64,000 bases of DNA from Hyphomicrobiales bacterium (GCA_900466605.1 UBMU01000015.1:186001-250000); one strand, 5' to 3'. Positions 7,478 through 16,253 are shown, counted from the stretch's first letter. Program-made: numbers and translations. The notes: generated from the sequence alone by a model not told the origin.

Positions 7478-7823
7478 TCGCGCTCCCCCAGAACGTGTGG
7501 AAATATTTTACAGTGCAACTGACGTGAAGTTAAGGGCGTCAGGGGTGCGATTTGTATTGATCCCTTTGACGGTCCGCCTGTGCCTATTCAGGAAGCCAGA
7601 AGGAAGTGAAGGGGACAAAGCCAACCGCTTTCGAGCCATCAGAGCACCCAAGCCCGCTGTAGGCTCTCGGGGCGTAATCGAGAGGCGGAGGTCTGCAAGC
7701 CTCCACAACCAATTTTAGCCCGCTCGGTTCGCCCTGGCGGGTGTAAACATGAATGGAAAGTTCACACAACGTTCATCCCCGTAAGAGCATGGTCGCCCAC
7801 ATTAGAAATGGAAAGGCGTAACC
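7478..7823. other. Gap without a confident gene
   Basis: A 21-codon open stretch ending near 7604 (about GAICIDPFDGPPVPIQ) has protein-like composition and may be a leftover gene end. A GGAGG/CCTCC hairpin lies at 7690-7707. Otherwise nothing recognisable up to the exported-protein gene at 7824. Confidence 0.4.
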
Positions 7824-8147
7824 ATGAATAGTTTTTCTCGCGTCGGTACTGCTATAGTTGCTGCTGTTATCGCAGCATCGAGCTTTGGCATGGCCTCAGC
7901 CGCCCCCATGGCGGCTCAGCATCCGCAGGTCGCTTCTAGCGTCGAACTTGCGCAGTACTACCGCGACGACCGCCACCGCGAATATCGTCACGACCGCCGG
8001 GATCGCCGAGACCGTTATGAACAAAGGCGCGATCGTCGCGGCTACTGGAACGGCCATCGCGGATATCGGGACTACCGCCAGGGTTATCGTCGCCACAGCG
8101 ACGGCTACTACTACCGGGGGTCTGTGTTCAAGCTTTACATTCGCTAA
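7824..8147 (+). CDS. Exported Arg/Tyr/Asp-rich small protein, 107 aa
   Basis: A clear Sec signal peptide (residues 1-27, ending SFGMASA-A) is followed by a repetitive region of RDD/RHDRRDRR and later YRxGYR units, ending GYRRHSDGYYYRGSVF. This is the composition of BA14K-type and related secreted proteins of Rhizobiales. GGAAAGG lies 5-11 bases before the ATG, and a strong terminator follows at 8166. It is a stand-alone unit, probably expressed in the lysogen. Confidence 0.65.
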   Translation: MNSFSRVGTAIVAAVIAASSFGMASAAPMAAQHPQVASSVELAQYYRDDRHREYRHDRRDRRDRYEQRRDRRGYWNGHRGYRDYRQGYRRHSDGYYYRGSVFKLYIR

Positions 8148-8165
8148 GCATTAGCTTCGCTCGAC

Positions 8166-8193
8166 AACCCCGTCAGAAATGGCGGGGTTTTTT
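8166..8193 (+). terminator. Intrinsic terminator
   Basis: AACCCCG / CGGGGTT stem with a 10-base loop followed by a T6 run, 19 bases after the exported-protein stop. Confidence 0.85.
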
Positions 8194-8238
8194 CGTTCCC
8201 GAGTCCGGCGGTATCCGGAGCAACAAAGGAGAAGACGC

Positions 8239-8526
8239 ATGAGCGTACAAGCAATGTTTTACGCGAAGGAAATCAACCATCGCGCCACCAATTCCCCGAC
8301 CGACGTAAACGTCGAAGTGAAGATGAGCGCTGCTTTCGGCGGCTATCTTCGCGGTTTGCCAGAGGGAAATGAAGACTGGTCGAGGTACACGCCTCAGGGC
8401 GAACTTGCCATGACCATCACCAACCCCACCGCGATCGAGCAATTCGCTCGCGCTGCGTTTGCCGCCACAATCATCGGCTGCTCCCGCTACGAACCGCCAC
8501 GGCGAGATCTGTGGCGGTCCCTCTAG
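8239..8526 (+). CDS. Hypothetical phage protein, 95 aa
   Basis: ATG at 8239 follows AAAGGAGA with good spacing. The sequence VNVEVKMSAAFGGYLRGLPEGNED... followed by TITNPTAIEQFA suggests a compact beta-rich protein; no family recognised. It is immediately upstream of the terminase genes but separated from them by a leftward gene. Function unknown. Confidence 0.6.
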   Translation: MSVQAMFYAKEINHRATNSPTDVNVEVKMSAAFGGYLRGLPEGNEDWSRYTPQGELAMTITNPTAIEQFARAAFAATIIGCSRYEPPRRDLWRSL

Positions 8527-8530
8527 GGCC

Positions 8531-8731
8531 TCACTCGTCCCAAAAGATTTGCCTGGATCGCCAGACCCCCTTCAACTGCTCCTTGATGTCTTCCTCTTCA
8601 CGGTGAGGAAAATGCTTAGCCAGCATGGCAGCGATAGCCGAGATATTTTGGTGATTAGGTATTGCCCGGAAAGCTATTTCAGCCTGGTTGTTGATCTCTT
8701 TCATCAACAGGTCGTCGTCTTCCTGACTCAT
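8531..8731 (-). CDS. Small leftward hypothetical protein, 66 aa
   Basis: Opposes the phage packaging operon. GGAGG lies 6 bases before its ATG at 8731. The product is acidic and helical (MSQEDDDLLMKEINNQAEIA ... HREEEDIKEQL). No family recognised. Its start lies only 23 bases from the terminase small-subunit start, so the two promoters must overlap or face each other. Confidence 0.55.
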   Translation of the reverse strand: MSQEDDDLLMKEINNQAEIAFRAIPNHQNISAIAAMLAKHFPHREEEDIKEQLKGVWRSRQIFWDE

Positions 8732-8754
8732 TCACGTCCTCCGCAGGTTTATAC

Positions 8755-9366
8755 ATGCCAGTCCTGAAAAATCCCCGGCATGAGAAGTTCGCCCAGGAGT
8801 TGGCGAAAGGCAAGACAGCAGATGACGCATATGCCATTGCTGGCTTCAAACCTGACCGTGGAAATGCGTCTCGATTACAGCAAAAAGACAACATCAGACA
8901 ACGCGTCACCGAGCTTTTGGAATGGGAGCAGACGGTAGAGCGAAAAGCCACCGAGAAGGCCATCGACAAGCTCGCGATCACCAAAGAGCGTGTTCTGGCA
9001 GAACTGGCGAAGATCGGGTTCTCCGACATCCGCAAGGCCATCAAGTGGCAAGGCACGCTTGTCACCGAGGAAGACAACCCTGATGGCGGTGATGTCCTCG
9101 TGATCAAGAACGTCGTCACGAATAACGTCCAGCTCATTTCCAGCGAAGACATCGACGACGACACGGCAGCGGCGATCTCGGAGATCAGCCAGAATTCGAC
9201 CGGCGGCATCAAGATCAAGCTCCACGACAAGAAGGGCGCGCTCGTGGATATCGGGAAGCACCTTGGGATGTTCGTTGAGCGGCACGAGCACTCCGGACCT
9301 GACGGCGCCCCGATACAGACAGAGACCAGAACATGGCGGGAAGTGCTGCGCAGCGAAAAGAGCTAG
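8755..9366 (+). CDS. Terminase small subunit
   Basis: Recognises packaging sites on phage DNA and loads the large subunit. Residues about 5-60 (RHEKFAQELAKGKTADDAYA ... NASRLQQKDNIRQRVTELL) form the helix-turn-helix of the Terminase_2/XtmA-type small subunit; a coiled-coil-like linker and acidic second half follow. 203 residues is usual. It overlaps the large subunit gene by 34 bases, the standard order. Confidence 0.9.
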   Translation: MPVLKNPRHEKFAQELAKGKTADDAYAIAGFKPDRGNASRLQQKDNIRQRVTELLEWEQTVERKATEKAIDKLAITKERVLAELAKIGFSDIRKAIKWQGTLVTEEDNPDGGDVLVIKNVVTNNVQLISSEDIDDDTAAAISEISQNSTGGIKIKLHDKKGALVDIGKHLGMFVERHEHSGPDGAPIQTETRTWREVLRSEKS

Positions 9367-10784
9367 ACGCTACCACCCATCTCACCAATCCCGCCCTTCA
9401 TGAATTCTGGGAAGAGGTCTTCCTAGGGCAGGCAGACATTGCCGTGCTCCATGGTGGGCGCTCAAGCTCGAAGACCAGAGACACAGCCTGCCAGTTGGTG
9501 CGCCTGGTCGATCATGTCGGCGTCAGGATGCGGGTTCTCTGCATTCGCCGCTTCCAGAACCGAATTCAGGACTCGGTCTATACCGAACTGAAGTGGGCGA
9601 TTGCTCACCTCAGGCTCGAAGCCGCCTATGACGTCCAGAAGACGACGATCATCCATCGTCGCACAGGTGCGGAGTTCATCTTCTACGGCATCGAGCGCAA
9701 CCTTGAAGACATCAAGGGCACGTCTGATGTCGATATCCTATGGGTGGAAGAGGCTGAAAAGCTCACCGAAGATCAATGGACCGTCATCGGCCCGACGATC
9801 CGCAAGGAAGACAGTCTCGCGATTCTGCTGTTCAACCCGAAGCTGGTCACCGACTACGTCTGGAAGAATTTCGTCATCAACGTTCCGCCGCACTGCGTCG
9901 TGCGGAAGATCGACTATACCGAGAACCCGTTCCTTTCCGCCAGGGCATTGCGCGACATCGCGGCGATGCGGGAACGCAACCCGGAGAAGTTCGAGCACGT
10001 CTACGGTGGCGTGCCGCTTGGGGATGGCGAACTTTCGATCTTCAAGCGTCGATGGCTTGAGGCCTGCATCGACGCCCACGACGTGCTCAAGATCGATCTG
10101 ACCGGCCGGAACATCATCGGCTTCGACCCGGCCGACGACGGCGAGGACAAGAGCGCGACGGCCGACAAGATTGATGGCGTCTTCACTGATGCCGAGGATT
10201 GGTCATCCGACAAGGATCAGCTTGTTCAGAATGCTAAGCGCGTTTGGGCCAAGGCGAAGAGCGCAGTGGCCACGGTCTCATACGACACAATCGGGGTAGG
10301 GGCGTTCGTCGGTGGCTACATTGATGAGCAGAACCAGCAGAACGGCTCCAACGTCGAACATTTCGCCTTCCACGCTGGTGGCGGGGTGATGGACCCAGAC
10401 AAGCCGAGCGATGCGCTGAACGACAACAGCCCGCTCAACAAGAATGAGTATCTGAACCTGAAGGCGCAGTCGTGGGCCAACACCGCTCGTAAGGCGATGC
10501 TCACTTTCAACGCGGTCACACGGGGCCAGTCGATCAAGCCTGAGGACGTTCTGTCGTTCTCGTCCGCTATGGGGGCCGAGAAGCTCGACGCGTTGTTCAC
10601 CGAGCTTTGTGTGCCTTGGTGGGTCGAGACCGAAGGCAAGAAGCGCGTCGTGCCAAAACTGAAGCTCAAGAAGGACTTGGGCGTCAAATCTCACAACCTG
10701 GCTGATGCGGTGATTGCGGCCGACAACGTGAATATCGAAGCCGGACCGTCGGTCGCCATGTTCCTGAGGAAGAAGAACCGATGA
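9333..10784 (+). CDS. Terminase large subunit (PBSX/XtmB-type)
   Basis: Packaging motor ATPase and nuclease. Walker A-like HGGRSSSKT lies at residues about 40-48, and Walker B ILWVEEAEKL about 132-141, the pattern of PBSX-family terminases. The C-terminal RNase-H-like nuclease is marked by IIGFDPADDGEDKSA about 258-272 and acidic residues near the end (NLADAVIAADN). 483 residues, apparently complete. Overlaps the small subunit upstream and the portal gene by 4 bases. Confidence 0.95.
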   Translation: MAGSAAQRKELDATTHLTNPALHEFWEEVFLGQADIAVLHGGRSSSKTRDTACQLVRLVDHVGVRMRVLCIRRFQNRIQDSVYTELKWAIAHLRLEAAYDVQKTTIIHRRTGAEFIFYGIERNLEDIKGTSDVDILWVEEAEKLTEDQWTVIGPTIRKEDSLAILLFNPKLVTDYVWKNFVINVPPHCVVRKIDYTENPFLSARALRDIAAMRERNPEKFEHVYGGVPLGDGELSIFKRRWLEACIDAHDVLKIDLTGRNIIGFDPADDGEDKSATADKIDGVFTDAEDWSSDKDQLVQNAKRVWAKAKSAVATVSYDTIGVGAFVGGYIDEQNQQNGSNVEHFAFHAGGGVMDPDKPSDALNDNSPLNKNEYLNLKAQSWANTARKAMLTFNAVTRGQSIKPEDVLSFSSAMGAEKLDALFTELCVPWWVETEGKKRVVPKLKLKKDLGVKSHNLADAVIAADNVNIEAGPSVAMFLRKKNR

Positions 10785-12154
10785 ACAAAGTCGTTATGCT
10801 GGCGAACTACGCACAGCGCCGGCTCGGCAGCATGTTCCCTGGCTTTCCGGGCGTGTCGCCTAAGCACGATCACTACAAGGATTTTGGCTATCCCGAGCGG
10901 CTGACGTTCGAGCAGCTCTACCGTATGTATAGCCGCAATGGCGTCGCAGCTGCCGGTGTCGACAAGACCGTGCGCAAGACATGGCAGAACAACCCGTATC
11001 TCCTCGAGCAGGAACGGGACGGCTCGCAGAAAGGCACGGCCAAGGAAACTGCAACCGAAAAGGCGATCCGTCAGCGCTTCGACGAGCTTCGTATATGGAC
11101 GCGCCTCGCTGAGGCCGATCGCATGTCGATGGTTGGCGCCTATGCTGGCGTAATCCTCCGCTTTGCCGATGGCCTGCCATTCAACCGACCGGTGACAAAG
11201 GTTCCAGGTGGCTTGATGGGACTCGTCGAGTTTATCCCGGCATGGCAAGGCCAGCTTACTGTTTCCCAGTGGGACACGGTCGAGACGTCGGAGACCTACG
11301 GCCAGCCGCAGATGTTTCAGTTCAGCGAGTCTGCGATCGGCACGACGAAGCAGCAACCGCGAAACATCATGATCCATCCGGACCGGGTGATCATCTGGTC
11401 AAAGGATGGCTCGGTAAACGGTTCGTCCTCATTGGAGCCGGGTTACAACTCGCTCGTCGACATGGAGAAGGTCCGTGGCGCGGGCGGCGAGGGCTTCTGG
11501 AAGAACGCCAAGAGCGCGCCCGTCTTCGAGGTCGATAAGGAAGCCAAGATCGATCAGATGGCCAAGGCCATGGGCGTCTCGATCGAGGATCTCGCCGATA
11601 AGATGAACGAGCAGGTGGCCGACTGGAACGCCGGTTTTGACCAGCTCCTCATGATCATGGGCATGCAGGCGAAGACGCTCAACGTCACCTTGCCATCGCC
11701 CGAGCACTTCTACGCCGTCGCCCTGCAGGATTTCGCGGCCTCGATGAACATCCCGGTGAAGATCCTCGTCGGTATGCAGACCGGTGAGCGGGCCAGCCAG
11801 GAAGACGCTGACGAGTGGGCGCAGACCAACATGTCGCGCCGCGCCAACCAGACGATTCCGAACATCATGCTGCTCATCAACCGCCTTGAGCAGGTCGGCA
11901 TCCTCGATGAGCACGACTGGTACCTCGATTGGGCCGATCTCACCGAGGCATCGATGTCCGAAAAGATCGAGCGCGCCAACAAGATGGCCGACACGAACCA
12001 GAAGATGGGCGACACGATCTACGTCTTCACCGACGACGAGATCCGCGCAGCCGTCGGCTACGAGCCGCTTCAGGACGCCGACAAGTATCGCGACGAAGTG
12101 ACGGACGACGAGGAAGACGCCGCCCTCAACACGCCTCCGAAGAAAGAGGAATAA
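10781..12154 (+). CDS. Phage portal protein (DUF1073 type)
   Basis: Dodecameric DNA channel at the capsid vertex. The order after terminase and features such as LTFEQLYRMYSRNGVAAAGV near residue 41, a central TYGQPQMF(Q)F region and the later IPVKILVGMQTGERASQEDA segment fit the DUF1073 portal family. 457 residues, acidic tail. ATGA overlap with terminase. Databases may label this family by a fused anti-CBASS Acb1 domain; I see no Acb1 domain here. Confidence 0.85.
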   Translation: MNKVVMLANYAQRRLGSMFPGFPGVSPKHDHYKDFGYPERLTFEQLYRMYSRNGVAAAGVDKTVRKTWQNNPYLLEQERDGSQKGTAKETATEKAIRQRFDELRIWTRLAEADRMSMVGAYAGVILRFADGLPFNRPVTKVPGGLMGLVEFIPAWQGQLTVSQWDTVETSETYGQPQMFQFSESAIGTTKQQPRNIMIHPDRVIIWSKDGSVNGSSSLEPGYNSLVDMEKVRGAGGEGFWKNAKSAPVFEVDKEAKIDQMAKAMGVSIEDLADKMNEQVADWNAGFDQLLMIMGMQAKTLNVTLPSPEHFYAVALQDFAASMNIPVKILVGMQTGERASQEDADEWAQTNMSRRANQTIPNIMLLINRLEQVGILDEHDWYLDWADLTEASMSEKIERANKMADTNQKMGDTIYVFTDDEIRAAVGYEPLQDADKYRDEVTDDEEDAALNTPPKKEE

Positions 12155-12157
12155 ACC

Positions 12158-13291
12158 ATGCCCAATCAGGTGCGTGTCAACGTCAGGACACTGGCGAACG
12201 TCAAGGCTGTCCGCAAGGAAAAGCGAAATGGCCGCGATTTGGTGATCGTCCCGTCGGCAACTTTGCCGGACAACATCATCATGAACGGTATCAAGTACCC
12301 GGCCGAGGAGATCGCCAAGAGCTATCAAAGCCTCAACCGATCGCCAGCTCCGCTTGGTCACCCCCTGGTGAACGGAAAGTTTGTCTCGGCTCGCGACCCT
12401 GAGGGCTTGAATATTGGCTACATCGGCGCATGGAACGAGAACGTTCGACAGGAGGGCGGCCGCGTTCTCCTAGACAAGGTGATCGACGTCGAGGTCGCCA
12501 ACCGCTCGGAGGGTGGAAAGGCCGTCTTGGCTGCCATTGAAGCCGGTGGCCCCATCCACACTTCGACAGGTCTCCTAGCCATCATGGATGCCGTTAATGC
12601 GGAAGATCACAAGCGCGTAGCTCGTAACATGGTCTTCGATCACGATGCCATTCTCCTCGACGAGGAAGGCGCGGCCACCCCGGATCAGGGCGTCGGCATG
12701 CTGGTCAACTCTAAGGGCGAATTCGAAGAGATTGAGGTCGTCAACTCCGCGATGACGGATGCTGCCGATCAAGAGATCGATTGGGCGGGCACTCGCCTCG
12801 TCGAAGCTCTCATGCGCCGACAGAACATCAGCGTCTGGGAGAAAGTGAAGTCCGCAATCATGGACGCCATTGGCTCCGGGCGGGAACCATCCACAAACAC
12901 AAAGGAACTCGACATGACTGTTGAAGAACAGATCAAGGCGCTTTCCGCGAAGGTTGACGCCCTCTCGGAAGGAAAGCCGAACGAGGCGATGAATAAGACC
13001 ATCGCTGACGCCGTCACCGCAGCCGTAAATGCTGCGGTCAAGCCGCTCACCGACTCCCATACCGCCATGGTTGCCAACCAGAAGGCCAAGGACGACGCCG
13101 AGCACGCCGAACTGGTCACCAAGATCGTCAACGCCAAGGTTCTCGACGAAGCCACCGCAAAGGCTACGCCGCTCGCCACCCTGCGCGCTCTGGCACCGAA
13201 GGCTGACCCGAAGTCGGCCGCAGCCCTCAACACCGCCTTCAAGGGCGGCAACAGCCAGGGCAACGGCTTCCATCTTCCGAAAGGAGAGTAA
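12158..13291 (+). CDS. DUF2213-type prohead maturation protein with scaffold-like C-terminus
   Basis: The N-terminal about 230 residues (INGIKYPAEEIAKSYQSLN-like opening, APLGHPLVNGKFVSARDPE, then FDHDAILLDEEGAATPDQGV) match DUF2213 proteins, which sit between portal and capsid and are thought to be prohead proteases. The last 125 residues are a separate alanine/lysine-rich helical region (EEQIKALSAKVDALSEGK...) typical of scaffolds. A good internal start at 12914 could make the scaffold alone. 377 residues in total. Confidence 0.75.
   Translation: MPNQVRVNVRTLANVKAVRKEKRNGRDLVIVPSATLPDNIIMNGIKYPAEEIAKSYQSLNRSPAPLGHPLVNGKFVSARDPEGLNIGYIGAWNENVRQEGGRVLLDKVIDVEVANRSEGGKAVLAAIEAGGPIHTSTGLLAIMDAVNAEDHKRVARNMVFDHDAILLDEEGAATPDQGVGMLVNSKGEFEEIEVVNSAMTDAADQEIDWAGTRLVEALMRRQNISVWEKVKSAIMDAIGSGREPSTNTKELDMTVEEQIKALSAKVDALSEGKPNEAMNKTIADAVTAAVNAAVKPLTDSHTAMVANQKAKDDAEHAELVTKIVNAKVLDEATAKATPLATLRALAPKADPKSAAALNTAFKGGNSQGNGFHLPKGE
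12914..13291 (+). CDS. Nested in-frame start: putative free scaffold protein, 125 aa
   Basis: ATG at 12914 is in frame with the DUF2213 gene and is preceded by AAAGGA with 7-base spacing, better than most starts nearby. It would yield exactly the coiled-coil C-terminal part. Nested protease/scaffold pairs are known in lambda (C/Nu3). Translation from this start is inferred from the ribosome site and the domain boundary. Confidence 0.5.
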   Translation: MTVEEQIKALSAKVDALSEGKPNEAMNKTIADAVTAAVNAAVKPLTDSHTAMVANQKAKDDAEHAELVTKIVNAKVLDEATAKATPLATLRALAPKADPKSAAALNTAFKGGNSQGNGFHLPKGE

Positions 13292-13294
13292 CCG

Positions 13295-13744
13295 ATGGCT
13301 CGCTATAACAAGATCTTCGCCGGCCCTGTGTCCGAAGTACTTCCGCAGGTTCAGGAGCGCCTCTGCGCTGCCGCCATCCTGCCCGGTACGGCGCTCGTGG
13401 AATCCGGCTCCAGCTTCGCTCAGGCGGGTGCTGCATCCAACTCCAAGATCTACGTCGCGCAGGAAAACTACCTCGCGATGAAGGGCGTCGATGATACGTG
13501 GTCTGCAAACGACCGCATCATCGGCATGGAGATGCTCGACGAGCAGTTCTTCAACGTTCGCGTCCCAACCGGCGTCAACGTCACCCGCGGCGCTGCATTG
13601 ACTACCAACGCCTCGGGCAAGTTCATCCTCGCCACCACAGGCAACCGCATCGTTGCGTTCGCCGAGGAGGCTTACAACAACACCTCAGGTGCCGATCAAC
13701 TTGTCCGCGCTCGCGTGGCCAAGGGCAACCTGGCTTCGGCGTAA
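13295..13744 (+). CDS. Head decoration / structural cement protein
   Basis: 149 residues placed between scaffold and capsid genes. It has the beta-rich pattern of DUF2190-like or similar decoration proteins: AILPGTALVESGSSF near residue 27, later VPTGVNVTRGAALTTNASGKF and a C-terminal ADQLVRARVAKG. These trim the capsid surface and stabilise it after packaging. Family assignment is by position and pattern. Confidence 0.65.
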   Translation: MARYNKIFAGPVSEVLPQVQERLCAAAILPGTALVESGSSFAQAGAASNSKIYVAQENYLAMKGVDDTWSANDRIIGMEMLDEQFFNVRVPTGVNVTRGAALTTNASGKFILATTGNRIVAFAEEAYNNTSGADQLVRARVAKGNLASA

Positions 13745-13754
13745 GGAGACACCG

Positions 13755-14483
13755 ATGCGCTATTTCTCTGAACAGCTCGTCGCAAACTCCCGTCCGCATG
13801 CGGAATGGTGGAGCGACGTTTCCCTGAACCGCGAACACTTCCACCAGGTGGAAGATCACTTCGCGGCGCTCTCCAACTCTGCTGCCGTTCTTCCGCGCGA
13901 TGCGTGGATGGATATCGACAGCATTACCCGCCGCGTCCTTCGCGACGACGAGGGTGAAGTCTACATGCGCGACCTGATGGCGCTCGCTCGTCCGATTAAC
14001 ATCGGCAAGCTCGTCAGCATGACCCGCGTGGCGTCCGGTGCGAACATCGATCTCACGTCCCCGTCGACGACGTCGGACGCGATCGACACCTTCTTCACGC
14101 AGACGCTCGGCGCCATGCTCGATGCGAACCTGATCACCGGCAAGGTGAACATCTACGTATCGCCGGAAATCGGCCGCAACCTCGATCGCTCGTACTCCGG
14201 TGCGAACGGCTTCAAGGGTGGCACGCTGCTGTCGTATCTGCTGACGAACCGTCGCATCAACAAGATCGAAGTGACCTTCAAGCTCTCGGGTAATGAGTTC
14301 TTCGGTTTCGTTCCTTCGGCTGAGTTCATCCGCCCGCTGATCGGCATGGCTGTCAACACGACCGCAATGCCGCGCCTATATCCGACTGCGAACTATCAGT
14401 TCCTGAAGATGGGCGCTCTCGGCCTCGAAATCCGTGCGGACTACAACGGTAAGTCCGGCGTCTTCTACTCCACCAACACCTGA
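13755..14483 (+). CDS. Major capsid protein
   Basis: 242 residues after a strong AGGAG ribosome site. Position after the decoration gene and the composition, with repeated short loops (LSNSAAVLPRDAWMDIDS, TRRVLRDDEGEVYMRDLMAL) and a C-terminal YPTANYQFLKMGALGLEIRA strand region, fit a short HK97-type coat protein, perhaps the DUF6260 group. The scaffold/protease upstream agrees with this. It is shorter than classical HK97 coat proteins. Confidence 0.7.
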   Translation: MRYFSEQLVANSRPHAEWWSDVSLNREHFHQVEDHFAALSNSAAVLPRDAWMDIDSITRRVLRDDEGEVYMRDLMALARPINIGKLVSMTRVASGANIDLTSPSTTSDAIDTFFTQTLGAMLDANLITGKVNIYVSPEIGRNLDRSYSGANGFKGGTLLSYLLTNRRINKIEVTFKLSGNEFFGFVPSAEFIRPLIGMAVNTTAMPRLYPTANYQFLKMGALGLEIRADYNGKSGVFYSTNT

Positions 14484-14541
14484 TGATGCTGCCTCGCTCT
14501 GAAAAGGGCGGGGCACTCCATCGCAACAGGAGACAGATCCA

Positions 14542-14835
14542 ATGAAGATCCGTTTGAAAGCGCCGGCAGGTCTCAGCTCCACCGGCATCTATGGCAAGGA
14601 CGGCAAAGAAATGGCCGTAGGCTTCGAACTCGACCTCGAAGAAGAGCCAAAGGGTTGGGCAGGGCGTTACGACATCCTCTCTGGCGGTCCCGGGGATGGC
14701 AGCGAAGCCGTCAACAATGCCGGGCTAGACCGAGAGGAGCTCAAGAAGCAGGCTGCGGAGCTCGATCTCGACTATCCAAAGAACATCAGTACCGAGAAGC
14801 TGAAAGAGCTTATCGACGCAAAGCTTGCGTCCTGA
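14542..14835 (+). CDS. Phage head-region protein with C-terminal HeH/LEM-like motif
   Basis: 97 residues. The C-terminal 35 residues (DREELKKQAAELDLDYPKN then STEKLKELIDAKL) match the small HeH/SAP-like helix-extended-loop-helix fold seen in phage proteins. The N-terminus is a short beta-like segment beginning MKIRLKAPAG. AGGAGACA precedes the start. It follows the capsid gene, so a minor head or DNA-binding role is likely. Confidence 0.6.
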   Translation: MKIRLKAPAGLSSTGIYGKDGKEMAVGFELDLEEEPKGWAGRYDILSGGPGDGSEAVNNAGLDREELKKQAAELDLDYPKNISTEKLKELIDAKLAS

Positions 14836-14847
14836 GGATTTCCAATT

Positions 14848-14869
14848 ACCCGGCGGGCAACTGCCGGGT
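14848..14869. terminator. Hairpin between convergent genes
   Basis: ACCCGGC / GCCGGGT stem with an 8-base loop, placed between the rightward gene ending 14835 and the leftward gene ending 14877. No T-run follows, so terminator function is only probable. Confidence 0.5.
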
Positions 14870-14876
14870 CCATTAA

Positions 14877-15089
14877 CTACGCTCGATTAATCCAGCGCCA
14901 ATTCCGGCCATTGTGTATCGAGACGATTGCCGAGCGGCTCACATTAAACATCGCTGCGAGCTCGCGCTGGGAGAATTTGCCTTTGAGCGCAACGATTTCC
15001 CGGGCGTCAGCCTCAGTCAATTTGTTGTTGCCGTTTTGCTCTCCACGAGCGGCACCGACCGCTTTGCCGTTGGTAACTTCGGAATGCAT
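14877..15089 (-). CDS. Small helix-turn-helix protein, 70 aa
   Basis: Leftward gene inside the head operon. NNKLTEADAREIVALKGKF followed by SQRELAAMFNVSRSAIVSIH is a clear resolvase/XRE-like helix-turn-helix, ending GRNWRWI. This arrangement is also found as the DNA-binding tail of phage HNH homing endonucleases; no HNH nuclease part is present here. Ribosome site GAGGCGGA precedes ATG 15089. It may be a remnant of a homing endonuclease or a small regulator. Confidence 0.6.
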   Translation of the reverse strand: MHSEVTNGKAVGAARGEQNGNNKLTEADAREIVALKGKFSQRELAAMFNVSRSAIVSIHNGRNWRWINRA

Positions 15090-15192
15090 GTTCCGCCTCT
15101 TGGGGCCTGTGATGCCCGGTTGAATCGCCGCGGTTCTGGCATCGCAAAGCTTTCGTTTCTACTAACAATTCCTTTGGATCGTGGGAGGGGCC

Positions 15193-15687
15193 ATGAACAA
15201 TTATGGTACTGACGCCGCCTTTCAGGCCTGGCTAATTGAGAACGGATACTCCTTACCGGGAAACGCGCCGAGCCCCTCGGTCTTACTTAACCGTGGGAGC
15301 CAATACATTGATGCAGTGTATGGCTCTCGCTTCGTCGGCAGTGTGGTAGACCCTGAGCAGGAACGCCAGTGGCCTCGCGATGGCGCGATCGTCAATGGCA
15401 AGGTCTTCCCGTCTAGCGTGGTCCCGGCTGCCATTATCAACGCATCCTATTACGCCGCCTATCAGGAGGCGGTAAAGCCAGGTAGCCTCTCGGTCGTTGG
15501 CACCTCATCCAGCGCGGTCAAGCGCGTAAAGGTCGGTCAGATCGAGAAGGAGTATCAGCAGTCGAAGAGCGACGACGGGACCGCGGTCTCGATCACACCG
15601 CTAATTTCGATAGTGGATGGAATGCTTGCGCCGTATCTGCGCGACTTGTCCCAGCCGTGGTTCGGCATCTGGTCGATAGGCTGCTGA
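15193..15687 (+). CDS. DnaT-like / head completion (gp6-type) protein
   Basis: 164 residues after a GGGAGGGG ribosome site. Opening AAFQAWLIENGYSLPG and the later LLNRGSQYIDAVYGSRFVG and VVPAAIINASYYAAYQEAV segments fit the group annotated as putative DnaT-like single-strand binding proteins, which in phage late operons act as head-tail connectors. Position after the capsid genes favours the connector role. Confidence 0.75.
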   Translation: MNNYGTDAAFQAWLIENGYSLPGNAPSPSVLLNRGSQYIDAVYGSRFVGSVVDPEQERQWPRDGAIVNGKVFPSSVVPAAIINASYYAAYQEAVKPGSLSVVGTSSSAVKRVKVGQIEKEYQQSKSDDGTAVSITPLISIVDGMLAPYLRDLSQPWFGIWSIGC

Positions 15688-15688
15688 A

Positions 15689-16054
15689 ATGGCGACCTTC
15701 GACTATGCTGAAATGCAAGCGATCGCTCACGAGCTGATTGACGAGTTCGGACAGGCAGGCACCGTCAGTCGCGTCACGCCACCTGATCCGGTCCTTGGTG
15801 GCGACGGCACCCCAACGCCTTACCCGGCCACGCTGGTGCCGATGAACTACGACCAGCGTTACATCGACGGGACTACGATCCTGACCACCGATCGGCAGAT
15901 CTACATCTCATCGGTCGGGTTGGCTGTCCTGCCACAGGTCGGTGACATCATTTCAGCGGGGGACGTGGACTACCACGTCATCAACGCGGATCCGAACAAC
16001 TACGACGGCGTGACGAACGTCGTATTCATTGTTCAAGGAAGGACAGCCCAGTAA
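15689..16054 (+). CDS. Minor head / head-tail joining protein, 121 aa
   Basis: Starts 2 bases after the connector stop. Residues 1-20 contain an amphipathic helix (AEMQAIAHELIDEFGQAG); the rest is beta-rich with PQVGDIISAGDVDYHVIN resembling neck or head-closure proteins. The family is not recognised with certainty; order in the operon supports a head-tail joining role. Confidence 0.65.
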   Translation: MATFDYAEMQAIAHELIDEFGQAGTVSRVTPPDPVLGGDGTPTPYPATLVPMNYDQRYIDGTTILTTDRQIYISSVGLAVLPQVGDIISAGDVDYHVINADPNNYDGVTNVVFIVQGRTAQ

Positions 16055-16253
16055 GTGCGTAGAGCTCGGCGGCAAACTCGGCTCTATCCCGGGGCGACCG
16101 GAACAGGCAATGAAGATCGATGGTGTCGGCCCCAATAGCTGATGAAGAGACGGTGTATTCTGCTCCGTAGGAACTCAAGAGGCGGGAGATTCTAGCTCCG
16201 TCGCTCCAGGCCACATTGGTCAATACTTCCGGCGAAACATCCCAGCTACGCAT
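16026..16253 (-). CDS. Leftward hypothetical protein, 75 aa
   Basis: Overlaps the end of the rightward head-tail gene by 29 bases. ATG at 16253 has GGATGG upstream. The product (SYGAEYTVSSSAIGADTIDLH then SPRDRAEFAAELYALTG) looks like a small mixed alpha/beta protein. No family recognised. It fits the set of leftward single genes inserted between phage operons. Confidence 0.5.
   Translation of the reverse strand: MRSWDVSPEVLTNVAWSDGARISRLLSSYGAEYTVSSSAIGADTIDLHCLFRSPRDRAEFAAELYALTGLSFLEQ

Noticed and set aside
7684..7712. tRNA-like fragment with GCA in a hairpin loop
   Set aside because: The GGAGG/CCTCC stem encloses an 8-base loop and no acceptor, D or T arms are present.
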